Source: Roseivirga sp. UBA6061
GTDB lineage: Bacteria > Bacteroidota > Bacteroidia > Cytophagales > Cyclobacteriaceae
Length of the DNA stretch: 64,000 bases
NCBI GenBank assembly: GCA_002427745.1
Contig: DIYF01000017.1
Location: 40,901 to 104,900 of the forward strand
Direction: 5' to 3'
Made by a program: the position numbers and the translations under genes. Below, in pieces: positions 1 to 6,972 of the stretch (the first letter of the stretch is position 1; each line of letters starts with the position of its first letter). The notes under the pieces were generated by a model that had not been told where the DNA came from, did not search any database, and saw only the letters and a list, made by a program, of their open reading frames with translations.

Positions 1-1133
1 TCGTTTCTGAGAGGATACTGAGGATCTCTGAAGAGTTTAAACACCTCATCTCTTACCTTCTGAGCCTCAGGGCTGCCATCATTGGTATAGAGGTATTTGA
101 ACTTGCCGTGCCTGATCAGCTCGTCAATCGTCTCTTTAAAAGAAGGTGCCAAAAAGTCTCCCAGGTTTACCCACTGCATGCGATAAAGGCGGTACATAAA
201 TGGGAATACCAGGCTGAAATCGGGCTCAAACTCATCCTCCGAGGCTCCGGTTACCATATCGAACATGGTAGAGATCGGCTGAATCTGTGGTGCATAATCC
301 GGTGGTGCAGAAGCCACCCAGGCGGCCGACATAGCATCCTTCAGTTCTATAGGCTTTTTATCTTCACCATGTCTGGGAGTCAGTTTAGCTGTAACGCGTC
401 CATCACAGATATCATCGTACCAGTTAGAATTATCTGCAAAATCCGTATTCAGATCAGAAGGGTTTAATGCAGCGGACTTACCGTCAGCAGGGTAAAAAAT
501 AAGCGTCCCTTCATCTTCATATTCCAGCGTACCCAGCTTCACTTCTGCTCCACTGGCATTCATCTTCTGGAGCAGTCGGCTCTTCACTCCTTTTCCGGGA
601 TTCGGGAATTGGCCTTCGATATCTCTTCTTCTGTGATGAGGGCGAGCGTCCACCTGTACCTTACCCGGATTATTGACCAGCTCTTTTCGGTAGTTGGCAA
701 TTTTAGGATCACGCAATTGCTCAGTCAGTACATTGGGATTACGGTAAGCCGCGCTGATGCCCGGAGCTAAACCCTTTTCAAAGAAACGAGGCGAAAGGTT
801 CTGGTTTTCAAACTGTACGGAAAGATCCATACAGTTATTGAAGACATACCAGAAAGGCTTTTTATTGGCCACCTCAACGGACCATTCAATGTCGTAATCG
901 GCCGGGTCGACTCGCTTTGTAGGCATTCCTGAGTCGTCACACTCATAGATATAAAAGCGCTGTGCCTGCTTTTTCACTTCTCCTTTGTCAGTGAGGTATT
1001 CCTGATGGGTGTCATACAGGTTGTCCCAGGGAATCTCCGGGGAAAAAATAACCTCAGACTTTTCGGCAGGGCCATTACCCATTCGGGTAATCCCCAAAGG
1101 CGGGTAGATTCTAAATTTTGGATGGTTTGACAT
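1..1133 (-). CDS. LodA/GoxA-family CTQ-dependent amino acid oxidase, C-terminus cut by window edge
   Basis: The reading frame runs from an ATG at 1133 off the left edge without a stop, giving 377 codons of the N-terminal part. The start IYPPLGITRMGN and the later WVASAPPDYAPQIQPIS segment are characteristic of the LodA/GoxA family, whose members oxidise lysine or glycine to release H2O2 and carry a cysteine tryptophylquinone made from their own residues. The cofactor residues lie in the C-terminal half, outside the window, so activity and substrate cannot be judged. LodA maturation needs a flavoprotein partner, LodB, usually the neighbouring gene; it is not seen on this side, so it would be expected left of the window. 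The gene is divergent from the decarboxylase at 1309, with 175 bp between them. No signal peptide is visible. Confidence 0.8.
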   Translation of the reverse strand, partial: MSNHPKFRIYPPLGITRMGNGPAEKSEVIFSPEIPWDNLYDTHQEYLTDKGEVKKQAQRFYIYECDDSGMPTKRVDPADYDIEWSVEVANKKPFWYVFNNCMDLSVQFENQNLSPRFFEKGLAPGISAAYRNPNVLTEQLRDPKIANYRKELVNNPGKVQVDARPHHRRRDIEGQFPNPGKGVKSRLLQKMNASGAEVKLGTLEYEDEGTLIFYPADGKSAALNPSDLNTDFADNSNWYDDICDGRVTAKLTPRHGEDKKPIELKDAMSAAWVASAPPDYAPQIQPISTMFDMVTGASEDEFEPDFSLVFPFMYRLYRMQWVNLGDFLAPSFKETIDELIRHGKFKYLYTNDGSPEAQKVRDEVFKLFRDPQYPLRN

Positions 1134-1308
1134 AAAGTGTTTTGTTAGATGATTTGAAGATATAATGTAAGTAAAATAAACATCGATCTCTACCCACTGG
1201 CATAAGTCCAGATAGAAAATCCCCTAAACGCTTAAAAAATAATCCTGAGGTAAAGTGACTTATCGACCGTTGAATTAACTCGTTTGACATTCTTCAGAAA
1301 GGTCTAAA

Positions 1309-2775
1309 TTGCCAACCATCGCCAGTGTAACACCAAGCATGCAGCTAAAGGATAAAATTAAAGCCCTCAATGAGGTATCAGCCGTATTGGAACCTTCCAC
1401 TGATCAGAGACAGTCACTCATTACGGAAGCACATGACTTTGCCGATACCTTTCTGAATAAGGTCACTACCATGCCCACCTACTCCAGTGCTTCTGTTGAC
1501 CGGGATATGTCTATCTGTCATGAAGCGGTACCACTCCATGAGCTGCTCGACCTCTTTAAAACCGAAGTAACCCAAAAAGGCATTCAGCCAGCTGCGGCCG
1601 GACACCTCGGCTATATTCCCGGAGGCGGACTCTATGCTTCTGCCCTGGCCGACTACCTTGTGGGAGTGACGAATGAATATGCCGGAGTGCATTTTGCCTC
1701 TCCGGGTGCGGTGGCCATTGAGCATGCGGTACTCGACTGGCTCAAGTCGGTTTTCCGCTTTCCGGCATCAGCTGTAGGTAACCTTACCTCGGGTGGCTCC
1801 ATTGCTAACCTGATCGCCCTGACAGCCGCCCGCGATCGACACGGGGTTAAAAGTGCGATGATACCTAAGTCAGTCATCTACCTGAGTGAGCAGGTGCATC
1901 ACTGCATACAGAAAGCGCTTCGCATTATCGGGCTGGAAGATGTGATCATTCGTGAAGTGCTGCTAGACACCGAGTTTCGTCTACAACCAGAAGTAATAGC
2001 CAAAGCCATAGAAGAGGATCGGGCTGCCGGGCTCCATCCCTTCCTGGTGATTGCCTCAGCCGGTACAACCGATACCGGAGTAGTCGATCCGCTCAGGGCC
2101 TTAGGAGAGCTCTGCCAGACTGAAGGACTCTGGTATCATATCGATGCTGCCTACGGAGGTTTTTTCATCTTGGTGGAACAAACCAAAGCCCTTTTCGAAG
2201 GCATAGAGCTGGCCGATTCTTTGGTAGTGGACCCGCATAAAGGGCTTTTTATTCCATACGGTGTCGGGGCCGTGCTGGTCAAAGACAAAGCGGCCGTGAT
2301 GCAATCGCAGCACTATACCGCCAACTATATGCAGGACACGATCAGCGATGCGCATCCGTTGAACCCGGCTGATGTATCACCGGAGCTCTCGAAACACTTC
2401 CGCGGACTGCGGGTCTGGTTACCTCTACAGCTCTACGGCCTGGATGTGTTCAAAGCCTGCCTGGAAGAGAAGCTCTTGCTCACGCAATACCTGCGGGAAA
2501 AACTGACCGACTTAGGCTTCAAGGTGGGGCCCAAACCAGATTTATCTGTCAGCTACTTCTGGTATCCCTCTGAGAAAGAGAATCCCAACACATTCAACCA
2601 GCGACTGATGGATGCCCTGATGGCTGATGGTGATGTCTTCTTCAGCTCTACTCTGCTCCATGGACAGTTCGTGATCCGTATTGCCATCCTCTCCTTTCGC
2701 ACCAAGCTGGAAACGGTAGACCGGGCTGTGAAGATGATTGAGAGATGCCTTGCAGGAATGTTGAACGAAGGATGA
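1309..2775 (+). CDS. PLP-dependent group II amino acid decarboxylase
   Basis: The 488-residue protein has the layout of aromatic-amino-acid/glutamate-type decarboxylases: a glycine-rich TSGGSIANLIAL segment for phosphate binding, the VHHCIQKAL histidine that stacks on PLP, the DAAYGG aspartate, and the Schiff-base lysine in VVDPHKGLF (about Lys311). Length is normal for the family. The substrate cannot be told; tyrosine, tryptophan, DOPA or glutamate are possible. The frame opens with a TTG at 1309 and has an ATG at 1339 after ten codons; either could be the start, and the ATG would lose nothing conserved. It is divergent from the amino acid oxidase gene, so a shared role in amino acid breakdown is possible but is inference only. 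Confidence 0.85.
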   Translation: MPTIASVTPSMQLKDKIKALNEVSAVLEPSTDQRQSLITEAHDFADTFLNKVTTMPTYSSASVDRDMSICHEAVPLHELLDLFKTEVTQKGIQPAAAGHLGYIPGGGLYASALADYLVGVTNEYAGVHFASPGAVAIEHAVLDWLKSVFRFPASAVGNLTSGGSIANLIALTAARDRHGVKSAMIPKSVIYLSEQVHHCIQKALRIIGLEDVIIREVLLDTEFRLQPEVIAKAIEEDRAAGLHPFLVIASAGTTDTGVVDPLRALGELCQTEGLWYHIDAAYGGFFILVEQTKALFEGIELADSLVVDPHKGLFIPYGVGAVLVKDKAAVMQSQHYTANYMQDTISDAHPLNPADVSPELSKHFRGLRVWLPLQLYGLDVFKACLEEKLLLTQYLREKLTDLGFKVGPKPDLSVSYFWYPSEKENPNTFNQRLMDALMADGDVFFSSTLLHGQFVIRIAILSFRTKLETVDRAVKMIERCLAGMLNEG

Positions 2776-2884
2776 GAAATGTTGAATGTGGAGCGTTCGG
2801 CTCTCTATTACATCCCCTAACACAGGTCAGACCTCTTGCCATCAGCACAAATAGGTCGGACCGACAATTATTCCAAACCTATTT

Positions 2885-2915
2885 AGAATGTCATTCCCTG
2901 CCCTGACAGGGAATC
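2885..2915. repeat. short hairpin repeat (REP-like)
   Basis: ATTCCCTG and CAGGGAAT form an inverted repeat around a 6-base loop, in the setting GTCATTCC...GGAATCTCC that is common in extragenic palindromes. It lies 110 bp after the decarboxylase stop. The rest of 2776-3030 shows no gene. Confidence 0.5.
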
Positions 2916-3030
2916 TCCATAGTCCATGAGTATCTTTCGGTAAAGGGACAACTCCTCTTAGATGCTTCATTCCTCCGCATTAAAAGAAAAGGAGTTTGCA
3001 ATTCAGTTCCTGATCATATGGTAAAAACCG

Positions 3031-3351
3031 CTCGATTCCCCTCCTCCGAGGAGTGGCCAGGGGTGGCATAGCAACTAACATAACTCTTCATTCATTCGCA
3101 TTGAAAATGCTCCAACTGCATTCCTTAACATACACAGGTCCTCGTTTCTGCTACGCTCAAACAAGGACCAGAAATCAGTAGCTGTTCGTCACTGCCAGAG
3201 AACCCTTAAGGCGACCGCGGCAGTCTCCTGGATAGTGAGTGGGATGCTTGCGGAGAGCCAGATAATAGACAATAGATTTTAGACCAAGGAGTGTTCAGAC
3301 TATCGTCACTGCCAACCTTCGTACCAAAGGCATAGAAACCCAATCAGATCA
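3031..3351. repeat. tandem intergenic repeat, copy A (~321 bp)
   Basis: This block begins CTCGATTCCCCTCCTCCGAG and is repeated almost unchanged in the following block. It contains three palindromic parts: the CTCCTC/GAGGAG hairpin at its start; GGTCCTCGTTT (3137-3147) pairing with AAACAAGGACC (3159-3169); and a GTCACTGCCAGAG...GCGGCAGTCTCC stretch resembling widespread REP-type elements. No coding frame is supported. Copy A differs from copy B by scattered substitutions and a few small indels, so the duplication is not brand new. Confidence 0.8.
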
Positions 3352-3681
3352 CTCAATTCCCCTCCTCGAAGGAGGGGTCAGGGGTGGGGTATAGCAACTG
3401 ATATAGCGCTTCGTTCATTCGCATTACAAATGCTCCAATTCCGTTCCTTAACATGCACAGGTCCTCGTTTCCGCTACGCTCAAACAAGGACCAGAAACTA
3501 GTAGCTTTTCGTCACTGCGAGAGAGCCCTTAAGGCGACCGCGGCAGTCTCCTGGATAGTGAGTGGGATGCTTGCGGAGAGTCAGATAATAGACGATAGAC
3601 AATAGATTTTAGACCAAGGAGTGTTCAGACCATCGTCACTGCAAACCTGCGTACCTAAGGCATAGAAACCCAATGAGGACA
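3352..3681. repeat. tandem intergenic repeat, copy B (~330 bp)
   Basis: Second copy of the preceding block, beginning CTCAATTCCCCTCCTCGAAG. Its opening hairpin is CCTCCT-CGA-AGGAGG followed by GGTCAGGGGTGGGG. Conserved landmarks are the GGTCCTCGTTT/AAACAAGGACC hairpin and the GTCACTGCGAGAG...GGCAGTCTCC element, both at the same spacing as in copy A. A third copy starts at 3682 and is interrupted after 19 bases by the IS110 element. Confidence 0.8.
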
Positions 3682-3749
3682 CTCAATTCCCCTCCTCTCA
3701 CCTTAGATTAGCTCTATAGGATTAAACTAATAATGGTAATAGCTTAGAA

Positions 3750-3890
3750 TAAAGGGGAACCAGTGAGTGAACCAACCTCCTTTTTAGAAACGGACTATCC
3801 TCCTGTTAGGTACTCACCGGTTTTAAAGAACACCAGGCCTGTATAAGAACTTATTTAACCTGTTAAGGTGCTTAGGAAAGTGTTCTATCC
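3750..3890 (+). ncRNA. predicted IS110 bridge RNA (target loop then donor loop)
   Basis: Two stem-loops are visible upstream of the transposase. The first has stem AACC-A-GTGAGT (3758-3768) with ACTCAC-C-GGTT (3812-3822). Its loop holds CCTCCTTT (3776-3783), like the left target 3691-3698, and CCTCCTG (3799-3805), the exact reverse complement of CA core plus right target 4935-4941. The second has stem AGAACAC (3827-3833) with GTGTTCT (3880-3886). Its loop holds ATAAGAAC (3843-3850), identical to the right element end plus core base (4928-4935), and TAAGGTG (3864-3870), the exact reverse complement of core plus left element end (3699-3705). Order and logic match the bridge RNA of IS621. The RNA ends are approximate. 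Confidence 0.75.
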
Positions 3891-3916
3891 CCATTGATTG
3901 ACTAAACATTTAAGTT

Positions 3917-4924
3917 ATGAGATTTATGTATTTTCTAGGTATAGACCTGAGTAAATTAAAGTTAGACTTATCTCTTTTTGACGGTGAAGAAGAACTTTTC
4001 AATGAAAAACGAAAGAATGAGATCGATTCTATTGAAGAAATACTGGATGAACTCATCGACAGATTCCAACTAAATAAGAATGAGCTACTTATATGTGCTG
4101 AATACACTGGTAACTATTCTTATCCACTGGTGAGAACAGCTCTGAAAAAGGGATTAAACCTCTGGATTGAAAACCCTGCTACTATTAAATGGAGTAGTGG
4201 AGTTCAACGCGGTAAAAGCGATAAGATTGATGCTAAAAGATTGGCTATTTATGCTTTTAGATTCCAGGACAAAGCTCGTTTAGTAACCGTAAATGACCCC
4301 ATTATTGACAAGTTGAAGTATCTCCAGTCAGAAAGAGAGTTACTTGTAGCTGACAGAGCCAAGTATTTGGCTCAGATTAAAGACCAACCCAACTTCATGC
4401 CCAGAACCATTTTTGAAGAAAAGAAAAAGAGACTGGATACTATTATCAAGTCTCTTTCTAAGGCCATCAAAATAATCGAAGAACAGGTGAAGAATCTAAT
4501 AAATCAAACAACCTGTTTCAAAGAACAAATGGAAATCATGACTTCAATAAATGGGGTTGGAGATCAGCTGGCTACTTACATGTTGATAGCTACAGAGGGC
4601 TTTCGTAAGTTCAATAACCCAAGACAATTCTGTTGTTATGCTGGCATTGCTCCTTTCAGATATACTTCGGGCACTAGTCAAAGGTCCAAGTCAAAGATAT
4701 CTCACAGAGCCGATAAAAAAGCAAAAAAACTACTCCATATGGCCGCATTATCTTCAGTCAAAAGCAATCACGAAATGAAGATCTATTTTAACAGGAAGGT
4801 TAAAGAGGGCAAAAATAAAATGACCGTCTTAAATGCAGTCAGGGCTAAGATCGTCCACCTAATCTTTGCTCTGATCAGAGAAAATCGAAAATATGACCAT
4901 TTTTATATCAATCAGTTTGCTTAA
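3917..4924 (+). CDS. IS110-family transposase (DEDD / Transposase_20)
   Basis: The 335-residue protein begins with the RuvC-like DEDD domain: D10 in FLGIDLSKLK, E62 in CAEYTGNY, and D102 and D105 in GKSDKIDAKR. A helical middle part (about 130-200) is followed by the C-terminal Transposase_20 domain from SINGVGDQLA (about 213) through CYAGIAPFRYTSGTSQ, which carries the serine expected to attack DNA. Length is typical and nothing is disrupted, so the enzyme may be active. It acts as a recombinase guided by the RNA encoded upstream. A start at 3926 is also possible. The gene is visibly more A/T-rich than its neighbours, which fits recent arrival. Confidence 0.9.
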   Translation: MRFMYFLGIDLSKLKLDLSLFDGEEELFNEKRKNEIDSIEEILDELIDRFQLNKNELLICAEYTGNYSYPLVRTALKKGLNLWIENPATIKWSSGVQRGKSDKIDAKRLAIYAFRFQDKARLVTVNDPIIDKLKYLQSERELLVADRAKYLAQIKDQPNFMPRTIFEEKKKRLDTIIKSLSKAIKIIEEQVKNLINQTTCFKEQMEIMTSINGVGDQLATYMLIATEGFRKFNNPRQFCCYAGIAPFRYTSGTSQRSKSKISHRADKKAKKLLHMAALSSVKSNHEMKIYFNRKVKEGKNKMTVLNAVRAKIVHLIFALIRENRKYDHFYINQFA

Positions 4925-4934
4925 TCCATAAGAA

Positions 4935-4960
4935 CAGGAGGGGTTAGGGGTGCTGCATAA
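4935..4960. repeat. right remnant of the split third intergenic repeat
   Basis: The sequence from the CA core on, AGGAGGGGTTAGGGGTG, corresponds to AGGAGGGGTCAGGGGTG in copy B. After about 25 bases the similarity is lost, so the third copy was a short stub when the IS entered it. An open frame running through this stretch into the cupin gene is not taken as coding. Confidence 0.6.
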
Positions 4961-5108
4961 GCTGTACCCACAACTACCTCAGCACCCCGTTTCCTCCTAT
5001 CGCAAGGAACCTCCAAGGTCCACGAGTCCCCCCTCAGATTACATCAAGCTCTACTCTCACAATTATTCCTTATTTTCTCGTGGATCATATTCACTCAAAA
5101 CATCACCC

Positions 5109-5501
5109 ATGTCACAAAACAACCCACCCGCCCCTACTCCCGGAGTAATCGCCTCTTTTGAAGACCTGAGAGGCATTGACTTCAAGACCATTCTCGGTTC
5201 GGTTACCCGCTATGATGAACCGCCTGCAACAGAAGTACCTCCCTTTACTGAATCGCTGAGTATGCATTACTGGCATATGAAACAGGGAGAGATCGATAAC
5301 CAAAGGCCTCACCTTCAGGATGAGATTTATGTGATACTGGAAGGAAATGGGGCCGTGAAAGTGGATGGTAAGGTTTCAGGGGTGCAGACGGGTGATATCA
5401 TCTTTGTGCCGGCTAAAATGGAGCACAACTTTATAGCCGATAAATCTGATATGCGTATACTCATATTCTTTGCCCCTAACTGGGATGGAATACCGGCTTA
5501 A
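5109..5501 (+). CDS. small cupin-domain protein
   Basis: This 130-residue protein is a single cupin barrel. The first cupin motif is recognisable in the region MKQGEIDNQRPHLQDEIYVILEG, with a histidine and a glutamate in metal-ligand positions. The second is in GDIIFVPAKMEHNF, with its histidine. Such proteins bind a metal and may be isomerases, dioxygenases or sensors; the substrate is unknown. The frame is open back to 4950, but that part lies in repeat remnant and low-quality sequence. The ATG at 5109, followed by SQNNPPAPTP, is the better start. A perfect 14-base palindrome (5519-5532) lies between this gene and the converging lipoprotein gene. Confidence 0.75.
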   Translation: MSQNNPPAPTPGVIASFEDLRGIDFKTILGSVTRYDEPPATEVPPFTESLSMHYWHMKQGEIDNQRPHLQDEIYVILEGNGAVKVDGKVSGVQTGDIIFVPAKMEHNFIADKSDMRILIFFAPNWDGIPA

Positions 5502-5556
5502 GCTAAGATGAGCACCTTGCGAGATATCTCGCATATACCATAAATCTCGTATCAGG

Positions 5557-6972
5557 CTATTGATCTGCTGACGCGTTCCTCGCCTCCCTGTAGGCCTTAA
5601 GATAGTTGGCAACCGTATCTGTCTTCTTAAACTGATTGGTTTCCAACAGATGATAGTACTCTGCAATCTGCAGACCAGAAGTGGTCTCCGGAGCTTCAGA
5701 GATCAGGTACTGCATCCCCTTGACAAAGGAAGCTTCCAGCGTGCTATCTTCTCGCGAGAAGTAAGGATTATAGCTTGCCCCATCGTCAATCAGGTAGGAC
5801 ACCAGCACAGCGGCCTCATTGGTAGCGTAATCCGGAGCAACAAAGCCGGGGTATTTCTCGGCAAACGCCTCCCACAGTATAATATGCCGGGCAATTTCCA
5901 CAGGTTCTACCATCAGCGAGCCCTCCTCCCAATACCCGAGTGTATAAGAGAGCAGAAAGATGTCGAGAAACTCCCGCATGGAGTCGGATACCTTTGGGTA
6001 CAACCTGAACCTGACAAAAGAGGGAAGCTGGCTGAAATAGGGTTCTCCATGGTAGTTAATAAACTCATAGCCAAATTTGCGGGCTTCACGCCTGAGAATG
6101 ATGGCCAGCGGATGTTCATCTTCATAATCACCGAAAACCCGACCATCGTAATATTTATATTCGGGATGGCGCCATAGATTCTCTCCACTCAGAGCCAGGG
6201 CAGCTTCCCGATAATCTTTCAGAAACTGCCAGAAATCGGTATCAGAAATGCTGTCTCGCTCTGCCATATAGCCGGGCAGATTCCAGAGGACCGTATCTTC
6301 CAGCAGAATGGCAGGATAAGCGTCTTTGTTGATATAGTGAGCTAGCTTTTCCATATCAGCATCTACAATACTGTAGACCTCCCTGGCCCCTCTTGTGGTA
6401 TTGAAAGCGATAAAGCTCCAGTAAACTCCGGGTAGTGAGTCTTTTTCAAGGTCATAGAGCTCTTCTACACTACTGTTGATCACAAGAAAGCCCAGGTAAC
6501 GCTCTTTTGCGTTGACTACCTTAATACCAAGTGCTTCAGCCCTTTCAGAAAGCTGTGACATGTAAAACAGGTTATCATCAGCGGGAATGTAGAAATCATC
6601 CGGATCAGGAGAATTGCTCTTAAGCTTATCAATCTGATTCCCCGAAATATCTACCCGCACCAGTACATTCTCACGGATATACTGCAGCCCGGCTGTATCG
6701 GGTAAAGACTCCACCCGGTAGAACTGCAGGCTATCGCTTAAGGTACCCGTAAAATCAGGATCAGCAATAGGGGTAATTTCAGGTTCAGGGTCGGGTTCAG
6801 GTGCAGGATTCACCGCTACCTCAGGCTGCCTGGCTACAGCAGTATCAGGCGTAATAACCGCAGGTTTGTCACCTGCTGTATCCGGAGTCATACGCTCTTC
6901 ACCTCCCCCATTACTACAAGCCCAGAGCACTGTAAACAAGAGCAGGCAGGCATATTTCAATACAGGCTTCAT
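5557..6972 (-). CDS. lipoprotein of unknown function, last gene of DUF4132 operon
   Basis: The 471-residue product starts with a lipoprotein signal peptide whose lipobox ends LWAC at about residue 19, so it should be anchored in a membrane facing the periplasm or surface. A Pro/Glu/Asp-rich linker (about 24-75, including PEPDPEPE) leads to a mostly alpha/beta body of about 390 residues with no motif I recognise. The C-terminal third contains FLDIFLLSYTLGYWEEG and DYATNEAAVLVSYLIDDG. Its ATG overlaps the stop of the DUF4132 gene by 4 bp, so the two are translationally coupled. This pairs a presumed cytoplasmic protein with an exported one. No function is assigned. Confidence 0.75.
   Translation of the reverse strand: MKPVLKYACLLLFTVLWACSNGGGEERMTPDTAGDKPAVITPDTAVARQPEVAVNPAPEPDPEPEITPIADPDFTGTLSDSLQFYRVESLPDTAGLQYIRENVLVRVDISGNQIDKLKSNSPDPDDFYIPADDNLFYMSQLSERAEALGIKVVNAKERYLGFLVINSSVEELYDLEKDSLPGVYWSFIAFNTTRGAREVYSIVDADMEKLAHYINKDAYPAILLEDTVLWNLPGYMAERDSISDTDFWQFLKDYREAALALSGENLWRHPEYKYYDGRVFGDYEDEHPLAIILRREARKFGYEFINYHGEPYFSQLPSFVRFRLYPKVSDSMREFLDIFLLSYTLGYWEEGSLMVEPVEIARHIILWEAFAEKYPGFVAPDYATNEAAVLVSYLIDDGASYNPYFSREDSTLEASFVKGMQYLISEAPETTSGLQIAEYYHLLETNQFKKTDTVANYLKAYREARNASADQ

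Larger units (their letters stand above)
3701..4934 (+). mobile_element. IS110-family insertion sequence in a REP-like hairpin
   Basis: The left flank CTCAATTCCCCTCCTCT (3682-3698) matches the start of repeat copies A and B, and the right flank GGAGGGGTTAGGGG (from 4937) matches how they continue, so the element sits inside a third copy. A CA dinucleotide is present at both junctions (3699-3700 and 4935-4936) and is the likely crossover core. Removing the element restores CCTCCT-CTC-AGGAGG, a hairpin with the same 3-base loop length as copy B. The element has a ~216 bp 5' noncoding part, one transposase gene, and only 10 bp after the stop codon. There are no terminal inverted repeats, as expected for the family. 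The long 5' and very short 3' noncoding ends fit the IS110 subgroup rather than IS1111. Exact ends are inferred from the flanks and guide matches. Confidence 0.85.

Noticed and set aside
108..467. Plus-strand frame in the left edge region
   Set aside because: It is the shadow of the LodA/GoxA gene on the other strand.
4950..5108. N-terminal extension of the cupin gene
   Set aside because: It runs through the remnant of the intergenic repeat and reads as unlikely protein (many Pro, Ser, His); the family begins after the ATG at 5109.
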